Counted from the stretch's first letter, positions 1-6,236 are shown. The stretch: 6,427 nt of DNA from an uncultured Gammaproteobacteria bacterium (GCA_903926285.1 CAIYIP010000074.1:1-6427); one strand, 5' to 3'. A program made the numbers and translations. The notes: generated from the sequence alone by a model not told the origin.

Positions 1-382
1 CATGGGCAAAGATCGTTGTGTTGCGGTTGCCAAGCTCCACATTGAGCCCGGTTTGTTCCGGGTGCCAGTGAGTATTCATGAGCGTGGCGAACTTGCGGCT
101 GTCGAGGCTTTCCTGAATCAGCTTGCGCAAATCGAGTGCGTTGCTTGCCAGGCCCCCATCAACCACAAGCAGATCACCATTGCCGGCTTTTTTCGCCAGC
201 ACGTTGCAACCTGTACCACTGATAAGAATCGTGGTGGCATTGAGTTGCTGCACTATCTGTACATCGTTCTGTATATCGTTCTGCATCAAGGCTGCTTGCG
301 CGAAGGCGCTGTGCTTGAAGCTTGCGCCCAGCAAAGCACTTGCCCCTGCGGATATCTGCAATAATTTTCTGCGATTTATCAT
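1..382 (-). CDS. Metallo-beta-lactamase-fold hydrolase, exported, N-terminal part (cut by window edge)
   Basis: Reading the minus strand from ATG at 382-380 gives 127 open codons that run off the left edge. Residues 3-8 (NRRKLL) followed by a hydrophobic, Ala-rich stretch and AFA at 26-28 look like a Tat-type signal peptide, so the mature protein is probably periplasmic. After it come GTGCNV (56-61), LLVVDGG (71-77) and NTHWHPEQTGLN (103-114). This is the usual order of early strands and the first metal-binding motif in metallo-beta-lactamase-fold hydrolases. The motif is not canonical: HxHxDH is replaced by H105-W-H107-P-E109-Q110, so both usual second-site ligands are changed. No Shine-Dalgarno is visible before the ATG, but an in-frame stop at 412-410 rules out a much longer start. 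The substrate cannot be told. The fold assignment is firm; the Tat assignment is likely, since the consensus Phe is Leu here. Confidence 0.85.
   Translation of the reverse strand, partial: MINRRKLLQISAGASALLGASFKHSAFAQAALMQNDIQNDVQIVQQLNATTILISGTGCNVLAKKAGNGDLLVVDGGLASNALDLRKLIQESLDSRKFATLMNTHWHPEQTGLNVELGNRNTTIFAH
257..280 (-). repeat. 12-bp in-frame tandem duplication inside the MBL-fold gene
   Basis: Two adjacent 12-bp units, CTGTACATCGTT (257-268) and CTGTATATCGTT (269-280), differ at one base and are followed by a further CTG. On the coding strand they specify QNDI-QNDV at residues 34-41, just after the predicted signal peptide. The unit is a multiple of three, so the frame is kept. It is probably a recent slippage duplication in the linker before the folded domain. 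Confidence 0.75.
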
Positions 383-576
383 GAGGAATTGTGGAGCCAG
401 GTTAAATTGTTAGTGCCGGTCTGCCGAATCAGGAATAATCTTTTTAAGCTTGCTCGAGTATAAAGCAGATACCCATGCGCTGCTACCAACGGCCCGGCAT
501 GCGGTTTTTTTCGATCAAGCCCCGGCGGATTGAATATTCACCATATCCAGCCCGCGAGTCGCCACTAATCCGGGTT

Positions 577-632
577 ACATCCAGACCACACATCCAGACC
601 ACACATCCATCCAGTCCACACATCCAGATCAC
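577..632. repeat. Four-copy 13-bp tandem repeat (ACATCCAGACCAC)
   Basis: Units lie at 577-589, 590-602, 603-619 and 620-632. The first two are identical. The third carries a 4-bp ATCC expansion and GTCC for GACC. The fourth has GATC for GACC. The core CATCCAG is present in every copy, counting the second ATCC of unit three. The array is 130-190 bp upstream of the transporter start and about 200 bp upstream of the MBL-fold start. It could be a slippage-prone spacer or an array of protein-binding sites. The units are direct, not inverted, and are too short and too close together for CRISPR. Confidence 0.85.
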
Positions 633-691
633 AATGGCAGCACAAATTGCGAGCTTGTTATAAACAGATAGGTGATTTATGCTTCTGCGGC

Positions 692-719
692 TTGTTGATT
701 TTACCTAAAACAGTAATAA
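692..719 (+). promoter_or_regulatory. Possible sigma70-like promoter for the MFS transporter (weak)
   Basis: TTGTTG (692-697) and TAATAA (714-719) are separated by 16 bp in an AT-rich stretch. This would place a transcription start near 726, about 37 nt before the ATG. Each hexamer differs from consensus at two positions or fewer. The region is AT-rich enough for chance matches, so the call is tentative. Confidence 0.3.
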
Positions 720-762
720 AAATTAGATTATTAATCCAGTAGTTATAACAGGGGGAAGGACA

Positions 763-2151
763 ATGACTGATCCGCGCGAAATATTAGACAAGTCGGCCAT
801 GACTACGATGCAGTACGTCATCGTGGTAATCACGGTACTGCTCAATGCCATGGACGGTTTCGACGTGCTGGCGATCAGTGTATCTGGTCCTGGTATTCGC
901 GGTGAGTTCGGTATCGATCAGGCTCAGCTTGGGTTTGTGCTTTCGATGGAGTTGATCGGCATGGCTATCGGTTCGATCTTCCTTGGCGGCCTCGCCGACA
1001 AGATAGGTCGGCGCAACATGATGCTCGGCTGTCTGTTAGTAATGGCAACTGGCATGTTCATGGCGTCAATGGCCTCCAGCGTAGTGACACTCAGCGTCTG
1101 GCGTGTATTCACAGGCCTCGGTATCGGCGGCATGTTATCCACCACGAACGCTGTGGTAGCAGAGTTCTCCAACAATAAACATCGCGGTCTCTGCATTTCG
1201 ATGATGGTTATCGGTTATCCGCTGGGTGGCATCGTCTGCGGTGAGGTGGGCAAGGCGGTGTTAATTGAGGGTGCTGCCAACTGGCGTGTTATGTTCACCA
1301 CGGGAGCTGTGTTATCCGCTGCGCTGATTCCCATCGTGTATTTCCTCGTGCCTGAGTCAGTACACTGGCTTACCCGCAAGCAGCCTGAAAATGCGCTTAG
1401 CCGCATCAATGCTGCGTTGACGAAAATTGGTCACAGTGTAGTTGCAGCGCTACCGCAAATCTCTGCCGACAGCCGCACGAAGTCCGTACTCGATATCTTC
1501 TCGCCTGCCTTGGCAGCGACCACGATACTGGTAACTCTCGCGTATTTCTTCCACATCATTACCTTCTACTACATCCTCAAGTGGACTCCGACTATCGTGG
1601 TGCAGATGGGTATTCCTGCGTCAGCTGCTTCGGGTGTGCTGACTTGGGCCAACATCGGTGGTGCGCTGGGTGGCCTTGTATTTGGCCTGCTCACCACCCG
1701 CATCGGTTTGAAACCGCTTTCAATTGGCATTCTGGCGCTGACTGCGGTCGGTGTCGTGATCTTTGGCCGTTCCGCGCCTGAAGTTGCGACGCTGGGTTAT
1801 CTAGCCGCGCTTGCTGGTTTCTTCGGCAATGCCGGGGTGTCTGGTCTCTACACTATCGTTGCTTATGTGTTCCCGACTCACGTGCGTGCGACCGGCACCG
1901 GGTTTGTGATTGGCGTCGGCCGCGGCGGTGCAGTATTGTCGCCGATTATCGCGGGTTATCTGCTCCAGCAGGGCCAGGACGCCGGCACGGCTACCGCTGA
2001 CATTCTTGCCTATGTAGGTATGGTCATGGGTATCGGCTCGCTGTTAGCCGCAATCACGCTGCTGTTCCTCAAGCTCGGTACCGACAAACCTTCTACTGTT
2101 CCAGTCACAGATGCGAAGGCTGCGGCCGGAATGAAGGCATCGGCTGCATAA
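763..2151 (+). CDS. MFS transporter, aromatic acid:H+ symporter (AAHS/PcaK-like) type
   Basis: This 462-residue inner-membrane protein has about twelve hydrophobic segments and a longer hydrophilic loop (about 198-250) between the two halves. DGFD at 31-34 in the first segment is the hallmark of PcaK/BenK-type aromatic acid permeases. GGLADKIGRR at 75-84 is the MFS loop 2-3 signature. RVFTGLGIGG (114-123) in segment 4 and PES (197-199) after segment 6 also fit. The family imports benzoate-like acids such as 4-hydroxybenzoate, protocatechuate, vanillate or gallate with protons. The substrate here is not readable, but a LigI-type lactonase 3.1 kb downstream fits protocatechuate or gallate. The start has a purine-rich GGGGGAAGGA at 751-760. 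Spacing is short for AAGGA but good for the upstream G-rich part, and no later Met is better placed. The gene appears monocistronic, with a strong terminator 18 bp after its stop. Confidence 0.95.
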   Translation: MTDPREILDKSAMTTMQYVIVVITVLLNAMDGFDVLAISVSGPGIRGEFGIDQAQLGFVLSMELIGMAIGSIFLGGLADKIGRRNMMLGCLLVMATGMFMASMASSVVTLSVWRVFTGLGIGGMLSTTNAVVAEFSNNKHRGLCISMMVIGYPLGGIVCGEVGKAVLIEGAANWRVMFTTGAVLSAALIPIVYFLVPESVHWLTRKQPENALSRINAALTKIGHSVVAALPQISADSRTKSVLDIFSPALAATTILVTLAYFFHIITFYYILKWTPTIVVQMGIPASAASGVLTWANIGGALGGLVFGLLTTRIGLKPLSIGILALTAVGVVIFGRSAPEVATLGYLAALAGFFGNAGVSGLYTIVAYVFPTHVRATGTGFVIGVGRGGAVLSPIIAGYLLQQGQDAGTATADILAYVGMVMGIGSLLAAITLLFLKLGTDKPSTVPVTDAKAAAGMKASAA

Positions 2152-2168
2152 CACGCAATAACATAAAG

Positions 2169-2197
2169 AAAGGGCAGAAATCTCTGCCCTTTTTTTT
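2169..2197 (+). terminator. Rho-independent terminator of the MFS transporter gene
   Basis: AGGGCAGA (2171-2178), loop AATC, and TCTGCCCT (2183-2190) form a perfect 8-bp GC-rich stem. It can be extended by two A-T pairs (2169-2170 with 2191-2192). A T run follows at 2191-2197. It lies directly after the transporter stop codon and separates that gene from the ABC operon. Confidence 0.93.
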
Positions 2198-2319
2198 GTC
2201 CGCTGATTTGCCTGGTTGCGATGGTGCAAGACCAATTGATCCAATAGAATGCGGCAGGCCCCTCAGAAGTATCTAACTAAATACCTTGCGATTCTTCCAT
2301 CGACAACAGTAATCACGCC

Positions 2320-3243
2320 ATGACAAGCATCATCAAAATTGAAAACCTCAGCAAGACTTATGCCTCAGGTTTCCAGGCGCTCAGGAACATCAATCTCGAA
2401 ATCAGGGAAGGCGAAATCATCGCATTGCTCGGACCAAATGGTGCCGGCAAAACCACGCTGATCAGCATTGTCTGCGGCATCGTCAACCCAAGCGGTGGTC
2501 GTGTCACGATTGGGGGTTACGACATCGTTAAGGATTACCGCGCTGCTCGCACCATGATCGGCCTCGTCCCGCAGGAACTCGCCACTGATGCCTTCGAAAC
2601 CGTTACTGCCACGTTTGCTTTTAGCCGCGGTGTGTTCGGCAAGAAAGCTGATCCTGCGCATCTCGAAGCCACGCTCAAGGCGCTGTCCCTCTACGATAAG
2701 AAGGACAGCAAGATCATTACTCTCTCGGGCGGTATGAAGCGCCGCGTGATGATTGGCAAGGCGTTGTCCCACGAACCCCGCATCCTGTTTCTTGACGAAC
2801 CCACTGCTGGCGTCGATGTCGAACTGCGCAAGGACATGTGGAACGTGGTGCGCAAGCTCAAGGAGTCGGGTGTGACGATTATCCTGACCACACATTACAT
2901 TGATGAAGCCGAGGAAATGGCCGATCGCATTGGTGTCATCAACAAAGGTGAATTGATTCTCGTTGAAGACAAGGATGTGCTGATGCAGAAGCTCGGCGAA
3001 AAACGCCTGATTCTGCACCTGACAAAACCTGTCACCGATCTGCCGGCAGGATTGAGCGCTTATCGTCTTGAACTGCAGAATCAGGGCAAGAGCCTGGTTT
3101 ATACCTACGATGCGAACCAGAGTGAAAGCGCCGATATCGCCCATCTGCTGGATGCAATTGCCGCTGCAGGTATCCAGTTCAAGGATCTCGAAACCCGGCA
3201 GAATTCCCTCGAAGAAATTTTCGTCAATCTGGTGAAAAAATAA
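2320..3243 (+). CDS. ABC-2 type exporter, ATP-binding subunit (YadG-like)
   Basis: A 307-residue cytoplasmic ATPase with a complete nucleotide-binding domain. Walker A is GPNGAGKTT (38-46), the Q-loop is VPQE (83-86, Gln85), the signature is LSGGMKRR (135-142), Walker B is ILFLDEP (155-161, Glu160 catalytic), the D-loop is GVD (164-166) and the switch His is His192. Residues from about 215 form the C-terminal extension common in ABC-2 exporter ATPases, ending in the typical LEEIFVNLV. Length and sequence resemble E. coli YadG (308 aa, from memory). It powers the membrane protein encoded next, with which it overlaps by one base (TAATG). The cargo is unknown; drugs, lipids or polysaccharides are handled by different relatives. 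No good Shine-Dalgarno precedes the ATG. The start is chosen because the first strand (IIKIENLSK) begins at residue 4. Confidence 0.96.
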   Translation: MTSIIKIENLSKTYASGFQALRNINLEIREGEIIALLGPNGAGKTTLISIVCGIVNPSGGRVTIGGYDIVKDYRAARTMIGLVPQELATDAFETVTATFAFSRGVFGKKADPAHLEATLKALSLYDKKDSKIITLSGGMKRRVMIGKALSHEPRILFLDEPTAGVDVELRKDMWNVVRKLKESGVTIILTTHYIDEAEEMADRIGVINKGELILVEDKDVLMQKLGEKRLILHLTKPVTDLPAGLSAYRLELQNQGKSLVYTYDANQSESADIAHLLDAIAAAGIQFKDLETRQNSLEEIFVNLVKK

Positions 3244-4004
3244 TGAACATCTATGCCATTAGGGCCATCTACAAATTTGAAATGGCGCGCACCTTTCGCA
3301 CCATAGCGCAGAGCATCATTTCACCCGTGGTTTCAACCTCGCTGTATTTCGTAGTGTTCGGCAGTGCGATTGGTTCGCGCATGAATGACGTGGACGGTAT
3401 CAGTTATGGGGCGTTTCTCGTGCCCGGCCTGATCATGCTGTCGATCCTGACGGAAAGTATTTCCAACGCGTCGTTCGGCATTTATTTTCCGCGCTTCATC
3501 GGCACGATCTACGAAATTCTTTCGGCGCCGGTGTCGCCGCTGGAAATTGTCATCGGTTATGTGGGGGCTGCAGCCAGTAAATCGCTCATGATTGGCTCGA
3601 TCATCCTGGCGACTGCCGCACTGTTTGTCCCGCTGCAGATACTGCATCCCTTCACGATGCTGGTATTCCTGGTGCTCACATCAATTACGTTCAGTATGTT
3701 TGGTTTTATCATCGGCATCTGGGCCGATAGCTTTGAAAAGCTGCAGATAATTCCTCTCCTGATCATCACGCCGCTGACGTTTCTGGGCGGCAGCTTCTAC
3801 TCCATCAACATGCTGCCGGAAGTATGGCAGACCATCACGCTGTTCAATCCCGTGGTGTACCTTGTGAGTGGTTTCCGCTGGAGTTTTTACGAAATCTCGG
3901 ATGTAGATATCATTACCAGTTTGCTGATGACTGGCTTGTTCCTGTTTATCTGCAGCGTCTTCCTGTACTGGATTTTCAAAACTGGATACCGGTTAAAAAA
4001 ATAA
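3243..4004 (+). CDS. ABC-2 type exporter, membrane (permease) subunit (YadH-like)
   Basis: A 253-residue ABC-2 family integral membrane protein with about six hydrophobic segments. Features shared with E. coli YadH (recalled) include LYFVVFGSAIGSR near residue 40, the VPGLIMLS stretch near 60, PVSPLEIVIGYVG near 95-110, and TPLTFLGGSFYS followed by LFNPVVYLVSGFRW in the C-terminal half. Its ATG overlaps the stop of the ATPase gene in TAATG, so translation is probably coupled and the two subunits made together. Two copies would pair with two ATPase subunits in the inner membrane. No separate periplasmic adaptor or binding protein lies in the window, consistent with export. The substrate is unknown. 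A possible terminator hairpin uses the stop codon itself. Confidence 0.95.
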   Translation: MNIYAIRAIYKFEMARTFRTIAQSIISPVVSTSLYFVVFGSAIGSRMNDVDGISYGAFLVPGLIMLSILTESISNASFGIYFPRFIGTIYEILSAPVSPLEIVIGYVGAAASKSLMIGSIILATAALFVPLQILHPFTMLVFLVLTSITFSMFGFIIGIWADSFEKLQIIPLLIITPLTFLGGSFYSINMLPEVWQTITLFNPVVYLVSGFRWSFYEISDVDIITSLLMTGLFLFICSVFLYWIFKTGYRLKK

Positions 4005-4019
4005 CGGCAGTATTTTTTT
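3989..4019 (+). terminator. Candidate terminator overlapping the permease stop codon
   Basis: CCG-(G)-TTA at 3989-3995 can pair with TAA-CGG at 4002-4007, with one bulged G and a six-A loop. After CAGTA comes a seven-T run (4013-4019). The right arm contains the stop codon TAA (4002-4004). The stem is short and bulged, so it may be weak. An alternative pairing, GGCAG (4006-4010) with CTGCC (4024-4028), would place the T run in the loop instead. Confidence 0.4.
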
Positions 4020-4044
4020 CATCCTGCCAATACATGACTGTTTT

Positions 4045-4059
4045 GGGTTCGGTGAACCC
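4045..4059. other. Small perfect hairpin GGGTTC-GGT-GAACCC
   Basis: GGGTTC (4045-4050) and GAACCC (4054-4059) pair perfectly around a 3-nt loop, about 40 bp after the permease stop. No T run follows on either strand, so it is not a standard rho-independent terminator. It might protect the 3' end of the ABC transcript or be chance. Confidence 0.4.
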
Positions 4060-4299
4060 CGCGGAATTTCCCACTGGCTATTCAGCAAAATTTGGTTTGG
4101 TTGTCCAGTTATGGAGATTGGTCGAAATCGTTCGTATCAACTGGATGCAGCGGAGACAAACCAGAGAAGACGATGCCTTGATCAACACTTATCCTGGAGC
4201 GGTATTTAGCATTCGCATAACGGCGGAGCAAATATTTCCCGCTCGAAAAGATGGGGCGTTATACAAATAACGTGGAGTGAAAAAATGCCCATTGACTGC

Positions 4300-4319
4300 T
4301 GTAAACGAGGATAGCTCGT
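4300..4319 (-). terminator. Weak candidate terminator downstream of cysK
   Basis: ACGAG (4305-4309) and CTCGT (4315-4319) form a 5-bp stem with a 5-nt loop. Read on the minus strand it is followed only by TTTAC. It is 35 bp past the cysK stop. The short stem and poor T run make this doubtful; a six-T run further on (minus strand, 4285-4280) has no hairpin directly before it. Confidence 0.22.
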
Positions 4320-4354
4320 CGTCAGGATCAATGTCGCCACATCGGCAGTAGACA

Positions 4355-5272
4355 TCAAGCCACAAACAAATCTTCAATTGACAGATACCTTTCACCCGTG
4401 TCGTAGCAAAAAATTAACACGCGTTGTCCGGGCTGGATTTCAGGTAATTTTTGCGCAAGTGCCGCCAGCGTTGCGCCCGAAGAAATGCCAACCAACACAC
4501 CTTCTTCGCGTGCACAGCGTCGGGTCATCTCGAACGCAGCTTCTTCGCTGACCGCAATGGTGCCATCAAGCAAGCTCGTATCAAGCACGGCAGGAATAAA
4601 ACCCGCGCCAACACCCTGAATACGGTGCAGGCCTTTTTCCTTGCCCGCAATGACCTGGGATTTTTCCGGCTCTACAGCAAACACCTGCAGGTGGGGAAAT
4701 TTTGCCTTGAGCACTTCGGCGCAACCCGTAATATGACCACCGGTGCCAACACCCGTGATGAGGTAGTCAATACCATCCGGAAAATCCGCGAGGATTTCCT
4801 GGGCGGTGGTTTCCCGATGCACTGCTACGTTCGCCGGGTTGGCAAACTGCATAGGCATCCAGCTGTTGGCAGTTTCCTTGAGTAGTTCATTGGCTTTTTC
4901 GATTGCACCGCCCATGCCTTTTTCGCGCGGAGTCAGCACAATTTCTGCCCCGAACGCCCGCATGATCTTGCGGCGCTCAATCGACATCGACTCTGGCATC
5001 GTCAGTATCAGCCGATAACCTTTGATGGTAGCAACCATCGCAAGGCCGATGCCAGTATTACCCGACGTTGGTTCGATAATCACAGTATCCTGCTTCAACA
5101 TGCCGGATTTCTCCGCGTCTTCGATCATGGCCTTAGCGATACGATCCTTGATGCTGCCGCCCGGATTGTCGCGTTCCATCTTCATCCAGATTTCTGCCTT
5201 GTCACCAAACAACGTGTTGATGCGCAGATGCGGAGTGTTGCCAATGCTGTCGAGGATACTGTTGAGTTTCAT
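4355..5272 (-). CDS. cysK: Cysteine synthase A (O-acetylserine sulfhydrylase, PLP-dependent)
   Basis: This 305-residue cytoplasmic enzyme makes L-cysteine from O-acetylserine and sulfide, the last step of sulfur assimilation. The fold-type II PLP enzyme landmarks are complete. The PLP lysine is Lys42 in NPGGSIKDR (36-44). The substrate loop is TSGNT (69-73). The PLP-phosphate loop is GTGGHITG (176-183), and the C-terminal part has VGISSGA and TGERYLS. MPESMSIERRKIMRAFGAE (92-110) and QFANPANVAVH (142-152) point to CysK rather than CysM. Length is normal for a compact CysK. It starts 20 bp after the lactonase stop on the same strand and is probably co-transcribed with it. A modest GGTAAG lies 7 nt before the ATG. 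A cystathionine beta-synthase-like role is less likely given the CysK motifs and the lack of extra domains. Confidence 0.95.
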   Translation of the reverse strand: MKLNSILDSIGNTPHLRINTLFGDKAEIWMKMERDNPGGSIKDRIAKAMIEDAEKSGMLKQDTVIIEPTSGNTGIGLAMVATIKGYRLILTMPESMSIERRKIMRAFGAEIVLTPREKGMGGAIEKANELLKETANSWMPMQFANPANVAVHRETTAQEILADFPDGIDYLITGVGTGGHITGCAEVLKAKFPHLQVFAVEPEKSQVIAGKEKGLHRIQGVGAGFIPAVLDTSLLDGTIAVSEEAAFEMTRRCAREEGVLVGISSGATLAALAQKLPEIQPGQRVLIFCYDTGERYLSIEDLFVA

Positions 5273-5292
5273 TTGAACTTACCGGTTCGAGT

Positions 5293-6168
5293 TTATTTGT
5301 TGGTAAAACCGTATAGGCGATGCGGATTGTCGACCAGCAGTTTTTGCTGCAGTTCAGGTGTTTCCGCCATCAATGGAATCAGATCCACGAGGTCGCCATC
5401 GTTGGGCATGTGTTCCTTGATGTTTGGATGTGGCCAGTCGGTGCCCCACAATACACGATCGGGTGCTATCTTGATGAGGGCTTTCGCAAACGGCATGGCG
5501 TCGGTAAACGGAGGCCCCATGGATGAAATACGCTCGGCACCGCACACCTTGACCCAGCAGTTATCGCGTTTGGCGAACTCGAGCAGAATCTTGAACGGCT
5601 GCTGGTCGAGGCCGTCCTTGGTAGGCACGCGGCCCATGTGGTCGATGATGTAAGGAATCGGCAAGCTATCAAGCAGTTGTTCATGGCCAACAAGGTCAAT
5701 TGCATCGAAGTGCATGACCACATGCCAGTTGAATTGTTTGATGCGGTTGATGATGAGATGGAATTCATCCATATCGGGCACACCACCGAGATGTTTTACA
5801 AAATTGAAACGGCAGCCGCGAATGCCCTGGCTGTCGAGTTGCGCGATGGCTTTTTCGTCGAAGGTCTTATCAATGTTCGCTACACCGCGGTAGGCACCGC
5901 CACTCTGTGCAATTGCGTCGATGATGGGTGCATTGTTAACGCCATGGCAACTTGCATTCACGATGACTGCACGGGTCAGCCCCAGGGTTTTTTGCAGCGC
6001 CTTGAACGTGTCGAGTCCCGCATCAGGTGGGGTATAAGTACGGTCTTCTGCGTACGGATATTTGTCAGCTGGACCAAAGATATGGCAGTGGGTATCGGTA
6101 GCATTTGCAGGAAGTTTGAATTTTGGTGTTTTGGTGTTGGGGTCGGGTGCCCGGCAAGGTTTTGTCAT
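5293..6168 (-). CDS. ligI: 2-pyrone-4,6-dicarboxylate lactonase-like amidohydrolase (LigI family)
   Basis: A 291-residue TIM-barrel amidohydrolase-superfamily protein. LigI opens the lactone of 2-pyrone-4,6-dicarboxylate in protocatechuate or gallate 4,5-cleavage and needs no metal. Matches to Sphingomonas LigI (recalled, 293 aa) run along the whole length: DTHCHIFGP (25-33), SCHG (73-76), RFNFVK (120-125), DHMGR (176-180), ERIS (212-215), LWGTDWPHPN (240-249) and QQKLLVDNP near the end. By counting, H27, H29, Y45, R120, H177, R180, R213 and the catalytic D244 line up with LigI active-site positions. His126 and His153 stand where LigI has Arg130 and Tyr156, both of which, as I recall, contact substrate carboxylates. 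The substrate may therefore differ from that of LigI; a related lactone is the main alternative. No clear Shine-Dalgarno precedes the ATG. It is the first gene of a probable pair with cysK. Confidence 0.85.
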   Translation of the reverse strand: MTKPCRAPDPNTKTPKFKLPANATDTHCHIFGPADKYPYAEDRTYTPPDAGLDTFKALQKTLGLTRAVIVNASCHGVNNAPIIDAIAQSGGAYRGVANIDKTFDEKAIAQLDSQGIRGCRFNFVKHLGGVPDMDEFHLIINRIKQFNWHVVMHFDAIDLVGHEQLLDSLPIPYIIDHMGRVPTKDGLDQQPFKILLEFAKRDNCWVKVCGAERISSMGPPFTDAMPFAKALIKIAPDRVLWGTDWPHPNIKEHMPNDGDLVDLIPLMAETPELQQKLLVDNPHRLYGFTNK

Positions 6169-6203
6169 ACTGTGCGTCCGTTAACTGGCTGGATAAAAGA
6201 GGT

Positions 6204-6236
6204 CTGGGTGGTTTGGCAAAAGGGCCTTAAACCCAG
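6204..6236. promoter_or_regulatory. Inverted repeat CTGGGT-N21-ACCCAG upstream of the lactonase gene
   Basis: CTGGGT (6204-6209) and ACCCAG (6231-6236) are perfect 6-bp inverted arms with a 21-bp centre. They lie 36-68 bp upstream of the lactonase ATG, in the 179-bp region shared with the divergent sulfotransferase gene. The position would suit an operator or a leader hairpin for the lactonase-cysK transcript. A 6-bp match can arise by chance, and no adjacent regulator gene is in view. Confidence 0.3.

Larger units (their letters stand above)
383..762. other. Divergent intergenic region with no convincing gene
   Basis: These 380 bp separate the minus-strand MBL-fold gene from the plus-strand MFS transporter, so promoters for both should lie here. 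The only open frame of note (475-663, 62 codons) runs through a simple tandem repeat, has no ribosome binding site and resembles nothing I know, so I do not call it. A minus-strand TATACT (plus 462-457) could be a -10 for the MBL-fold gene, but it has no matching -35. The part nearest the transporter (about 690-735) is strongly AT-rich. GTTATAA occurs twice (657-663 and 742-748), the second time within the palindrome GTTATAAC 13 bp before the transporter ATG. Confidence 0.6.
4005..4354. other. Convergent intergenic region with no convincing gene
   Basis: These 350 bp lie between the ends of the ABC operon (plus) and cysK (minus). A plus-strand frame stays open here to 4270, but it starts inside the permease gene in another reading frame and its translation has no recognisable motif or ribosome binding site. 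A minus-strand frame (4395-4189) overlaps the cysK end and is equally featureless. I see only short hairpins, listed separately, and no tRNA or known small RNA. It may be decayed sequence. Confidence 0.6.

Noticed and set aside
2..413. Two overlapping plus-strand open frames at the left edge (2-364 and 123-413)
   Set aside because: They are antisense to the MBL-fold gene, which has a signal peptide and a family motif. Neither plus-strand translation shows any motif.
492..511. Terminator-like GC stretch followed by seven T residues (minus-strand A run)
   Set aside because: Only a 3-bp CCG/CGG stem around GCATG can form, and no plus-strand gene ends upstream for it to terminate.
577..632. CRISPR-like array
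   Set aside because: Units are 13 bp, contiguous, without spacers, and no cas gene is nearby.
475..663. Plus-strand open frame of 62 codons before the transporter
   Set aside because: It runs through the 13-bp repeat, has no ribosome binding site and gives a low-complexity translation.
2365..3144. Long minus-strand open frame (259 codons) opposite the ABC ATPase
   Set aside because: The sense strand encodes a complete ABC ATPase with all motifs. The antisense frame has no domain and no start signal.
3824..4270. Plus-strand open frame crossing the permease end into the intergenic gap
   Set aside because: It begins inside the permease in another frame. The part beyond 4004 has no motif or ribosome binding site.
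6121..6140. Repeated TTTTGGTG near the lactonase start
   Set aside because: Two 8-mers within the coding region encode Lys/Thr/Pro/Asn-rich N-terminal residues. This is low complexity and not informative.
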